Below are positions 26,633 to 33,207 of a stretch of 64,000 nt of DNA, piece after piece (positions within the stretch are counted from its first letter, which is position 1; every line of letters begins with the position of its first letter). The DNA is from Candidatus Paceibacterota bacterium. GTDB taxonomy: Bacteria; Actinomycetota; Actinomycetes; Nanopelagicales; Nanopelagicaceae. The notes beneath the pieces are model-generated. The model saw only the letters and a list, made by a program, of their open reading frames with translations. It was not told the origin of the DNA and made no database searches. The position numbers and the translations under genes were made by a program. The stretch is from positions 310,001 to 374,000 of the forward strand of contig DATKUL010000001.1 in assembly GCA_035530615.1 (NCBI GenBank). The letters are read 5' to 3'.

Positions 26633-26762
26633 TCGATGGGATCGACACCGCAGTCTCAAATCAAAATCAATGCATCTCTCACACAGAATTGATATTGCAA
26701 ACTTTGGGTAGCACCCAAGCCGCGTTGGCGATCTTGGTTGGTCCAATCGATGGAGGAATGGC
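26633..26762. other. Intergenic stretch, no clear gene
   Basis: The plus strand holds a short open fragment (LQTLGSTQAALAILVG) ending at about 26798 that could be debris of an HTH gene. Nothing else is supported. It marks the left edge of the accessory island. Confidence 0.3.
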
Positions 26763-27293
26763 TCAACTACCTTGGAGGACCCATCGAGTCACAGTCTGAG
26801 GGAAGTTGATCGGACTCGGCGTCGTCTCATGTGTGAACAGATAGCGAAATCCAGCACGTTGTAGCGCCCGATTTGGGGCGATGTTGAAAGCATTCGGCTC
26901 ACTGAAGAGTCGCTTCAACTCAAGAACTTCAAAGTAAACTTTCGCTGATTTCCTTACGAACTCGGCTCCTAGTCCACCTTGGCGTCGTGTTGGACTCAGG
27001 ATGTGCAGATGCAAAAAAGCTTCTTCGCCAAAGACAATGTTGGATACTGAACTAAACCCAACTATTTGTTTGTCTAGTTCCCACAGTAGCGAGTAAGTAG
27101 TCCGGTCTCGAATCGAAAGCGCCAAATCTTCTTCATAGAATGCGTACCAATCCTCTCGTGAGGGCAGTAGCGCCCTATCAACTCCCATCACGCGAAGATG
27201 GTCATCTGAAGCGTCATGAAAGTAGTTGATCCGAACCTCAACATCGGCCAACGTCATTTCTCTCACTGAAAGGCGTTGACTTGTCACCTCCAT
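26763..27293 (-). CDS. GNAT family N-acetyltransferase
   Basis: 176 residues. LHLHILSPTRRQGGLGAEFVRKSAKVYFEVL is the acetyl-CoA pyrophosphate-binding region and SEPNAFNIAPNRALQRAGFRYLF the C-terminal GNAT signature. The substrate is unknown. It lies at the left end of the island, about 110 bp before the first spacer repeat, in inverse orientation to the next gene. Confidence 0.88.
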   Translation of the reverse strand: MEVTSQRLSVREMTLADVEVRINYFHDASDDHLRVMGVDRALLPSREDWYAFYEEDLALSIRDRTTYSLLWELDKQIVGFSSVSNIVFGEEAFLHLHILSPTRRQGGLGAEFVRKSAKVYFEVLELKRLFSEPNAFNIAPNRALQRAGFRYLFTHETTPSPINFPQTVTRWVLQGS

Positions 27294-27362
27294 ATCAAAT
27301 CACATCGCCCCAGAGGGCGGCGCTTGTGACTGTTAAGTGTCATCTCGAAATCGATTCTTGTG

Positions 27363-27432
27363 CTGGAAACGGTCACGCTACGACTCAGCGGGTCTGTTCC
27401 AGATGGGGTTGCATTAATGACTGGTGGGGTTA
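27363..27432. repeat. Module-boundary repeat A with upstream hairpin
   Basis: Conserved box 27405-27432 (GGGGTTGCATTAATGACTGG then TGGGGTTA). Directly before it, 27363-27402 is an imperfect palindrome with arms CTGGAA/TTCCAG and inner CGCT/AGCG. First of six copies that separate the genes of the island. Confidence 0.8.
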
Positions 27433-27551
27433 CCAGTGTGGGTTGGGCTCTATTTCTTGTACCTGCTGGGCAATTTTAACCGTCATGAAGTCGCTTGGAT
27501 TTAGAGGTGGATTGTCGAAGTTTTGATCATGAATGATGCGAGGATTCGAGA

Positions 27552-28178
27552 ATGACACCGATAGAGAGTCACCTTGCCGCTGCGTCCGGTCGACTCGAAC
27601 GTTACAGGGGAATAATCGAAGCGGCATTTGAGTCGGCAGCGAGAATCGCCAAAGACCTACTTCGTGCAGATGCCGTCGATGTTCTGTTCATTGACTCACC
27701 CGACGAGGCGATTTCAGAGATGGGAGTTGGTGGCTACACGTATGGCCCCCATGTCGTCATTGTTGCGATTGACCCGGATTGCCTCAATCTCAGTGAGCAG
27801 CACATATTTTCCACGCTTGTTCATGAATTCCACCATGTCATGCGCTGGCGCGGACCAGGTTGCCATGGGGATCTCGGGGACATGTTGGTGAGCGAAGGTC
27901 TTGCCCAACTTTTCGAGGAGGAGGTTACTGGAGTCAGACCAATCTATAGTCAGGCCCCGATCTCTTCTCTCGAGATAGAGAAGGCAAACTTGGACCTCCA
28001 TCTAACTGAATTCAGTCAAGCAAAATGGTTTTTTGGTGCAGAAGAGATTACAAAATGGTTTGGTTACGCATTCGGCTATCAAATCTGCGCGGCCTACGCT
28101 GGATCTACGACGCGAAGTGCAGCGGATTTAGCGGCTGTATCCTCGCGCGAAGTTCTAGAGGCAGCAGGTCTCCACTAA
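27552..28178 (+). CDS. Putative zinc metallopeptidase (DUF2268-like), cassette gene
   Basis: 208 residues. STLVHEFHHVMRWRGPG supplies an HExxH zinc site (HEFHH, about residues 97-101) and DMLVSEGLAQLFEEEV is the downstream Glu segment seen in DUF2268 predicted Zn-proteases. The last part (GYAFGYQICAAYAG) also fits that family. The stop is 1 bp before boundary repeat B, as genes in integron cassettes typically end at their recombination site. Confidence 0.8.
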   Translation: MTPIESHLAAASGRLERYRGIIEAAFESAARIAKDLLRADAVDVLFIDSPDEAISEMGVGGYTYGPHVVIVAIDPDCLNLSEQHIFSTLVHEFHHVMRWRGPGCHGDLGDMLVSEGLAQLFEEEVTGVRPIYSQAPISSLEIEKANLDLHLTEFSQAKWFFGAEEITKWFGYAFGYQICAAYAGSTTRSAADLAAVSSREVLEAAGLH

Positions 28179-28179
28179 A

Positions 28180-28207
28180 GGGTTGCATTAATGACTAGCC
28201 GCGTTCG
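28180..28207. repeat. Module-boundary repeat B (right half degenerate)
   Basis: AGGGTTGCATTAATGACTAG matches copy A at 18 of its first 20 bases, but the right end reads CCGCGTTC instead of TGGGGTTA. A stem upstream is weak. Separates the peptidase and VOC genes. Confidence 0.75.
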
Positions 28208-28289
28208 CCAGAATTGTGTTGCCCATTTCAGCCAAGTAATGAACCATCAGCACTATCTTTGAGCCAAATACCAATGAAAGGCATATTCC

Positions 28290-28652
28290 ATGATCAGTAG
28301 GAGGATTAGTCACATTGAGATTTCTGCCAAGAGCCCTGATAATTTGGCAAAATTTTATGTTGAGATGTTTGGATGGGAGGCCCGGAACATGGACAATCCG
28401 AGCGGAAAATATACGGTTTGGCAATCGAGCAACATGCGTGGTGGCTTCGCACCAATTGGTGATGAAAACAAACAAGGTGATGTGACCGTTTATCTCGACA
28501 GTGATGACATAGATGCTGACTTGAAAAAGGTCGAAATCAATGGTGGGAAGATTCTTAAAGGCAAAACGGAATATCCCGGTGGTTGGTTTGCTTACTTCGA
28601 GGATCCCAGTGGCAATCGACTGGGTCTCACGACGCTGGTAATGAGAAATTGA
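28290..28652 (+). CDS. VOC (glyoxalase/bleomycin-resistance) family protein
   Basis: 120 residues. RISHIEISAKSPDNLAKFYVEMFGWEA is the first beta-alpha-beta-beta-beta unit and GGWFAYFEDPSGNRLGL the second, ending with the usual Gly-rich strand. Metal ligands His7 and the C-terminal Glu/Asp region are plausible. Members are metal enzymes or resistance proteins; the substrate cannot be read. It ends 44 bp before repeat C. Confidence 0.88.
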   Translation: MISRRISHIEISAKSPDNLAKFYVEMFGWEARNMDNPSGKYTVWQSSNMRGGFAPIGDENKQGDVTVYLDSDDIDADLKKVEINGGKILKGKTEYPGGWFAYFEDPSGNRLGLTTLVMRN

Positions 28653-28656
28653 GACG

Positions 28657-28724
28657 CCTTGCCGTGCCTCGGGTACTTTGCAAAGGTCCCAGCCAAGGGG
28701 TTGCATTAACGATTAGTGGGGTTA
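28657..28724. repeat. Module-boundary repeat C with upstream hairpin
   Basis: Box 28697-28724 (GGGGTTGCATTAACGATTAG, TGGGGTTA). Upstream 28657-28698 folds with outer arms CCTTG/CAAGG and an inner GGG-CTTT/AAAG-CCC stem; the 3' arm runs into the GGGG of the box. Confidence 0.85.
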
Positions 28725-28749
28725 CCAAATCAACTGCCCATGTGGTCAA

Positions 28750-29475
28750 TTACAGATCTAGAATCTCACCTGCAACGCGATACCCCTCCGATAAAGGGCC
28801 GCCGACGCGTTCAAGAATTTCTCGGACCACATCTTCTATTGGTTCCTTCTCGCCATTTTCAAGGACAGCCTTAATGGCGGCAGATAGCCGTATCGATAAT
28901 TCAGGCTCACTCAATGCTAGGTGTCGTGGTAACCACTTGCCCGAGGCTAGCCATTGCGCTTTAGAGAGCAGTGCGAGTTCGCTAGCACCTACGAGTAGTT
29001 GTTGGCTGATGTAGAGCAACTCAATGGGATCTGTGGCCCCGATGAGATCGTCTAGTTGGTCGGTTAGCGCGTAACGCCTTCTTTCCATCTCCTCACTCGA
29101 TACTGACGAAGGACCCTTGGCGAAACGTTCAATGGCCTCCGTTTGCAGTTTCTCAGCCTCTCCATCTATAGATACAAGAATGTGCCCGTCAGAGAGCATC
29201 TTGAGCGTTGGCGCGTGATGCTCACTAGTCTCCTTGGCTACAAAATATTTGATCGATGCAGGACTTTGGACAAATAATTCGACTAGCCAACCGTGTTCAT
29301 GAATAGATTCCCGAAAGGGTGCGGGTTTGCCCCGCAGGACGACCACAATATCTAGGTCTGATGTGGAGGTGAGGCGCGTCGTCAGCGCACTTCCAGTAAG
29401 AAATGCAGCCCTTGCATCGGGGAACCGGGCACTAACAATTCTTTGAGCGGCGTCGATGGCACCAAGGCGTTCCAT
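28750..29475 (-). CDS. Nucleotidyltransferase-domain protein, cassette gene
   Basis: 241 residues. LTGSALTTRLTSTSDLDIVVVL (about residues 25-46) has the GS...DxD catalytic signature of the Pol-beta-type nucleotidyltransferases that include aminoglycoside adenylyltransferases and MNT/HEPN pairs. The rest is helical and unassigned. It is read opposite to the two genes before it. The C-terminal half could be an HEPN-like helical bundle, but this is not certain. Confidence 0.78.
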   Translation of the reverse strand: MERLGAIDAAQRIVSARFPDARAAFLTGSALTTRLTSTSDLDIVVVLRGKPAPFRESIHEHGWLVELFVQSPASIKYFVAKETSEHHAPTLKMLSDGHILVSIDGEAEKLQTEAIERFAKGPSSVSSEEMERRRYALTDQLDDLIGATDPIELLYISQQLLVGASELALLSKAQWLASGKWLPRHLALSEPELSIRLSAAIKAVLENGEKEPIEDVVREILERVGGPLSEGYRVAGEILDL

Positions 29476-29544
29476 ACCGCCACACTGTATGCCACTTACT
29501 GGAACGTATGACGGATGATTTCCTTCGTTTTCTCCTTGGTTTTA

Positions 29545-29572
29545 GAGGTTGTATTAACGATTAGTTGGGTTA
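29545..29572. repeat. Module-boundary repeat D
   Basis: GAGGTTGTATTAACGATTAG then TTGGGTTA, four differences from copy C. A short stem (CCT/AGG around TGGTTTTAG) precedes it. Separates the nucleotidyltransferase from the HTH/HicA-like pair. Confidence 0.8.
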
Positions 29573-29662
29573 CAGAAGTCGCTGCTCGTCTAGCGAACGA
29601 ACTTGTACCTTTGGCTCTGGTTCATTCGCCTATCGGTAAACCGATGATGACGCAGTTGATAG

Positions 29663-30184
29663 CTAGGCGGACGCCAATGCCATTGAAGAGGTGGCCGATT
29701 TGCGATCCCGTGCGTAAATGCCGTTCAAGCGCTCGATCAGATTGATAGGAAGCGGATGTGGGTCGTTTTGGGTCTCTTCTTCGGTCAGCCAATCGAATAC
29801 CTCAGACCAGGCCCATAAAAGTGATTGGCCAGCAGATGTAAAGGGTTCGGGGAAGTCTTGGCGGCGTTCCCCGATGGCCCAGAGTCGAGCTGCCTCACGA
29901 GTTACGTCCAAGCGTTCTGCAATCTGCGACAGAGATACCAGATCCAAATCTACGCGCTTGATTTTGATGTCACTCGCGTACTTATTCAGGAATGATTTGA
30001 ATTCGTTAAATGCTGATTCAGGGGATCCGGCAGCCATTTCGACACCAAGCATGGTGAGGCCATTAGAGGCAAAGGCAACGATGGTAATCGCGTCATTCTT
30101 CAACTGCTTAAGTTGGGATTCGTTCTCAATATCTAACCCAGCAACTTGCACGGAAAACTCGTAGTTGCGCTTTATTTTCTCCAC
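29663..30184 (-). CDS. HTH protein with HicB-like N-terminus, cassette gene
   Basis: 173 residues from a GTG at 30184. The N-terminal part (MEKIKRNYEFSVQVAGLD, about 1-75) resembles the partial RNase-H fold of HicB antitoxins; residues 80-140 hold an AlpA/MerR-like HTH (LSQIAERLDVTREAARLWA, then DFPEPF and LWAWSEVFDWL). A -10 box TAGGGT (30191-30196) sits 6 nt before the start, and direct repeats TGCCAAC lie at the -35. It follows a HicA-like gene on the same strand, so it is a candidate antitoxin. Confidence 0.65.
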   Translation of the reverse strand: MEKIKRNYEFSVQVAGLDIENESQLKQLKNDAITIVAFASNGLTMLGVEMAAGSPESAFNEFKSFLNKYASDIKIKRVDLDLVSLSQIAERLDVTREAARLWAIGERRQDFPEPFTSAGQSLLWAWSEVFDWLTEEETQNDPHPLPINLIERLNGIYARDRKSATSSMALASA

Positions 30185-30231
30185 CTAACTACCCTACGAC
30201 ATAATGTTGGCAGTTGGCAACATTACTGAAC

Positions 30232-30468
30232 TTACCATTGGCGCCGGTTTGGCGCCCGTCCATGCTCACACTTCTTTGCAAGGCGCCAAAGAGCCCTCGC
30301 CGTATTTCTGGCGGTACCGTCGACCCCGATTCGACACCCCTGTCCACAAAGTAACCAGCCTGCCAAGTGGGACGAACCGCCTACATCTGTCGAATATTCC
30401 CAATGGAAATCCTTTTTCAGTGAGCGGATGCATTTTTTTGCCTCAGAATCGCTCGGCCATCCACCCAC
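30232..30468 (-). CDS. HicA-like small protein, candidate toxin, cassette gene
   Basis: 78 residues from a GTG at 30468, preceded by GAGAGG. SEAKKCIRSLKKDFHWEY, SSHLAGWLLCGQGCRIGVDG and TARNTARALWRLAKKC follow the small alpha-beta-beta-beta-alpha pattern of HicA-type RNA-binding toxins, with His in SHLAGWLL where HicA has its catalytic His. It lies 47 bp before the HTH gene. HicA identity is by pattern only; it could be an unrelated small cassette protein. Confidence 0.5.
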   Translation of the reverse strand: MGGWPSDSEAKKCIRSLKKDFHWEYSTDVGGSSHLAGWLLCGQGCRIGVDGTARNTARALWRLAKKCEHGRAPNRRQW

Positions 30469-30622
30469 TCAGAGCCACCTCTCGGGTCATTCATTTGAGA
30501 CGGTACAAAACTCCCGTGCTGTCCTCTAATGCTGAGATTAATAAGAGGGATCAAGAGAGACGGACGAAGGACGATTAAATGTGGGTAAATAATTTGTATA
30601 TGAATGCGCTAGTGCATTCGAA

Positions 30623-30674
30623 CCTTGCGCACCCTTTTAGCGCGCAAGGGGTGTATTAACGATTGGTGGGGTTT
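30623..30674. repeat. Module-boundary repeat E with strong hairpin
   Basis: Box 30648-30674 (GGGGTGTATTAACGATTGG, TGGGGTTT; one base shorter than the others). Upstream, CCTTGCGC (30623-30630) pairs perfectly with GCGCAAGG (30642-30649) over an 11-nt loop. Confidence 0.85.
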
Positions 30675-30728
30675 CCCACACGAATGACGTTTCTCTTCAG
30701 GTGCGATCGACGCTCCACTTTCCAATGA

Positions 30729-30959
30729 TTACTTGGTAATGGCGGTGCCCTGGTGGAAGCGCAAGAGCCATTTGTCGCCATCAATTCGAACCCAAATGGA
30801 ACTCCGCAGACAAGCGCGCCCGCCGCTCTCCGTTTTGAAAGTCAGCAAGATGACATCAGGAGCCAGAGGCAACGCCAGAAAATCGGTTGCCGTGATGTCA
30901 TGAGACGGTTGTTCGGAGGCCAGAGTGTCGGATGACCTCAGCGCACGGCTCTTTAGTAC
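30729..30959 (-). pseudogene. 3' fragment of a DUF4440 (SnoaL-like) gene
   Basis: An open frame with no usable start codon encodes TATDFLALPLAPDVILLTFK, then RSSIWVRIDGDKWLLRFHQG and TAITK before the stop. The ending RSSIWV...W.L.FHQGT is the C-terminal signature of DUF4440/NTF2-like proteins, which need about 120 residues; the first half is missing. The frame is closed upstream by TGA at 30960-30962. It is the only content of the module between repeats E and F. Confidence 0.65.
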
Positions 30960-31040
30960 TCATAGAATCAAGGGTAATGGACATCGCAGTTTTCATTCAC
31001 GTAGAGACATTCCAAAACGTCACTACGGCTCCATTGTTTC

Positions 31041-31086
31041 ACCCCGCATGATCCTCAAGGGGTTGCATTAACGATTGGTGGGGTTA
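31041..31086. repeat. Module-boundary repeat F with short hairpin
   Basis: Box 31059-31086 (GGGGTTGCATTAACGATTGG, TGGGGTTA). ACCCC (31041-31045) pairs with GGGGT (31059-31063). Last copy seen; the next 204 bp up to 31291 hold no recognisable gene. Confidence 0.85.
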
Positions 31087-31290
31087 GCGATGTACGTTGC
31101 TATTTCAGGTAAAGACCCACTAAAAACTGAGACTAACTAAACATTACGACTCAATTTATCGAGTATTTTTCGGGCCGATTCTGCGGAAGGCAATCCTCGT
31201 TCTGCTGATGAGATTTTGAGCGAAACGGATGATCAACTCTTTGTTACGAAACTTCGGGAGATCGGCAAGTCATGGTGCATGAAATTCGGT

Positions 31291-32262
31291 CTAGTCGGCA
31301 GCGAGGGGGTCTCCTGGTTCCTCAATTACCCACTCGCTGAGGACAAGAAAATCTGCCGCATATATCCCACGCAGTGTCTTGACTTGCACCTCGATTGTGT
31401 ATCCACCTCCCGGCTTTAAGGAGGCAAGCATTTTTGAGGCAAGACGCTTTGTTGCACTAGACACGGTAGCGAGATCAAAGTTCAGGCTCGCTGTATCCCA
31501 TAACCCTGTGTTCTTTGCGGAGGATTCACTCGTAAAGATCACGAACACAACCCTTCTAGTACTGCCACCGATGTACCAACTCTCGGCGGCATCAACAAGT
31601 CGATACTCCGGGTTACTGCGGCTTTTCGGATTTAGATCTGTTGCCATTTTCTGTAGAAGTGTTGCCACCCTAGGGAGCACGTCTCTTTCAAGGTCATCCG
31701 GATGGGGCGCACGCGAGTACCTAGATCCCACCCAACTACTGAACCTTGCTCTTTGTGGTGCGCTAAGTGGACGCAAGAACTTGACTGAGCCGTCGGTGAG
31801 GGCGGTCTTATCGATGCTCGTTACAAATCGAAGGTTTACAATAGGTTTGTAGCCGGGCTTCACAGGGAGTTTGCGCCCGTCTGGAAGTGGGAATTCGCGC
31901 GGGGAGGTGCCACCTGCTCGCAGGGCGGCCCACTTTGCATCACTGATGTAATTGACCGGACAGACTACGAGTGCTGGTTCGATGTCTGGAGTTCTCGCGA
32001 TGTCACAGTCTTGACTAATGATTGCGTACCAATCCACTTCACTGTCAATCGTGAGGGACCAAGAGCCCGCCTCTGGGTTGGTTGGAATCTTTTCGTACTC
32101 TGATGTTTCTCGCCAGGCTTGAGTAGCGCCTCGTCCAACAAGTGTCACGGCTCCTAGCGATATCAGGTCACCCTGCTGAACATCAGACACAACTCTGACG
32201 TAGACCTCGCTCAGTTCATCCTTTGCGGGAGCGGATTTATTCTTGCCGGACTTGTTTGGCAC
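31291..32262 (-). CDS. Conserved-looking protein of unknown function with SQDCDI motif
   Basis: 323 residues, soluble. A Lys-rich N-terminus leads to VDWYAIISQDCDIARTPDIEP (about residues 78-98) and VNLRFVTSIDKTAL and LSAPQRARFSSWVGSRYSR. The SQ-x-CDI segment is seen in uncharacterised proteins often found in variable genome regions (from memory). No catalytic fold is recognised. It starts 7 bp after the upstream HTH gene, so the two form an operon; the HTH protein probably regulates it. Confidence 0.7.
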   Translation of the reverse strand: MPNKSGKNKSAPAKDELSEVYVRVVSDVQQGDLISLGAVTLVGRGATQAWRETSEYEKIPTNPEAGSWSLTIDSEVDWYAIISQDCDIARTPDIEPALVVCPVNYISDAKWAALRAGGTSPREFPLPDGRKLPVKPGYKPIVNLRFVTSIDKTALTDGSVKFLRPLSAPQRARFSSWVGSRYSRAPHPDDLERDVLPRVATLLQKMATDLNPKSRSNPEYRLVDAAESWYIGGSTRRVVFVIFTSESSAKNTGLWDTASLNFDLATVSSATKRLASKMLASLKPGGGYTIEVQVKTLRGIYAADFLVLSEWVIEEPGDPLAAD

Positions 32263-32269
32263 CGTTTTA

Positions 32270-32665
32270 TTAACTTACCCGTATGCGGCGTGCGTTCTCT
32301 AAAATGTCACGAAGTGCGCTTGTGCCGCGAACTGGCACCGCGACGACATTGTCGTCACTCATGGGCACCGTTCTTGTTGCGCGAAGGCTTTCATGTAATT
32401 TTGCCGATGAACTAATGACCACCTTTGGCCCCAGCGCTAGGGGGTTGAGGTCGCCCGCAACAGGAAGACGCAGGTCCTCGACACCGCTTGATTCCAAGGC
32501 CATCAAGGCTTGTCTTACTTCGCCAAGATTGAACCGGCGATGCCCGCCTGGTGTCTTCTCAAAAGGGATGCGGCCAGCCTTCGCGTACCTGCCGACCGTG
32601 TCAGCGGAAAGGTTGAGGGCTTTGGCAAGTTTGCTCGCTAATAGCTCGCGCTTTACAGTGTCCAT
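32270..32665 (-). CDS. MerR/excisionase-type HTH DNA-binding protein
   Basis: 131 residues. ASKLAKALNLSADTVGRYAKAG and RIPFEKTPGGHRRFNLGEV (about 9-50) form the winged HTH of the MerR/BldC/excisionase group. The C-terminal 80 residues are not recognised. Upstream lies an array of 9-bp direct repeats. BldC-like proteins bind direct repeats cooperatively, so autoregulation is a reasonable inference. Confidence 0.85.
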   Translation of the reverse strand: MDTVKRELLASKLAKALNLSADTVGRYAKAGRIPFEKTPGGHRRFNLGEVRQALMALESSGVEDLRLPVAGDLNPLALGPKVVISSSAKLHESLRATRTVPMSDDNVVAVPVRGTSALRDILENARRIRVS

Positions 32666-32678
32666 TTGATTCCTCTTC

Positions 32679-32714
32679 TGCGGTGATTACAGCGTTTGCG
32701 GTGATTGCGGTGTT
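32679..32714. promoter_or_regulatory. 9-bp direct-repeat operator candidate upstream of the HTH gene
   Basis: Four consecutive 9-bp units: TGCGGTGAT, TACAGCGTT (degenerate), TGCGGTGAT, TGCGGTGTT, 13-49 bp before the start of the HTH gene, with TATAAA (minus strand, about 32712-32718) adjoining. Head-to-tail sites suit a MerR/BldC-like regulator. Confidence 0.6.
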
Positions 32715-32891
32715 TATAGGATTATTCCCACTGCTGCGGCTCCCTGTCAAGTATCCCAACCCGAATCGGCCCATGACACGCTCGGGGCTCAAAACTCGGC
32801 TGACAAGTCCCCTGGCCGACCAGTTTGGAGCACAAACTGTATGGCCTCAACTTCATACTCAAAGCAAACAAACCGCCTGATGTCCACTATC

Positions 32892-32947
32892 TCGTGTCTG
32901 AAAAACGTAGGGCTGGCCATCGTGTCTGAAAAACGTAGGGCAGGCCA
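32892..32947. repeat. 28-bp tandem duplication
   Basis: Copies 32892-32919 and 32920-32947 begin TCGTGTCTGAAAAACGTAGG and differ only at one base (GCTGGCCA versus GCAGGCCA). They lie in the gene-free stretch between the HTH operon and the second ATPase. They may be an insertion-sequence end remnant or binding sites; no transposase is seen. Confidence 0.85.
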
Positions 32948-33054
32948 ATTTGTCCAAGATCCTTAGTACACCCCAAATTAACCATCCAGACAGATATCAG
33001 ATGTGCCATCATCCCGATGCCGCCGCCAACTCATTCCAAGTTTTAACATAATCT

Positions 33055-33180
33055 AGGGGTGCATTTTCATAAGTATCTCACCTTATTTAGGGGTACATTT
33101 TGATACGTCTCTAATCTAATTTAGGGGTATATTTTCATACGTCTCTAATCTAATTTAGGGGTACATTTTCATATGCTCTA
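33055..33180. repeat. Four 34-bp spaced repeats upstream of ATPase copy 2
   Basis: AGGGGTRYATTTTSAT boxes start at 33055, 33089, 33123 and 33157, exactly 34 bp apart. Copies 2 and 3 also share ACGTCTCTAATCTAATTT. Preceding each box is ATCT or ATTT. The array ends about 15-25 bp before the -10 box of the ATPase gene. Unlike CRISPR repeats the spacers are themselves nearly identical. Candidate iterated operator. Confidence 0.9.
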
Positions 33181-33194
33181 AGCATAAATATGTG

Positions 33195-33207
33195 TACAAT
33201 CAGATCT
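33195..33207 (+). promoter_or_regulatory. -10 element for leaderless ATPase copy 2
   Basis: TACAAT (33195-33200) lies 7 nt before the ATG at 33208, which favours that start over the ATG at 33190. Confidence 0.6.

Larger units (their letters stand above)
32666..33054. other. Gene-free regulatory/repeat stretch
   Basis: Between the divergent HTH gene and ATPase copy 2 no coding frame is supported. It contains the 9-bp operator candidate and the 28-bp duplication; 32715-32891 and 32948-33054 show nothing I can name. Confidence 0.5.

Noticed and set aside
30204-30578. 124-residue plus-strand frame
   Set aside because: Composition looks random and it covers the better-supported minus-strand HicA-like gene.
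30753-30935. 60-residue plus-strand frame in module E-F
   Set aside because: It is the antisense of the recognisable DUF4440 fragment.
27363-31086. Classical class 1-type integron
   Set aside because: No intI gene, no intI-linked promoter, and the boxes do not contain exact RYYYAAC/GTTRRRY ends.
33055-33180. CRISPR array (four regularly spaced repeats)
   Set aside because: The intervals between boxes are nearly identical to each other, so there are no unique spacers, and no cas gene is present.
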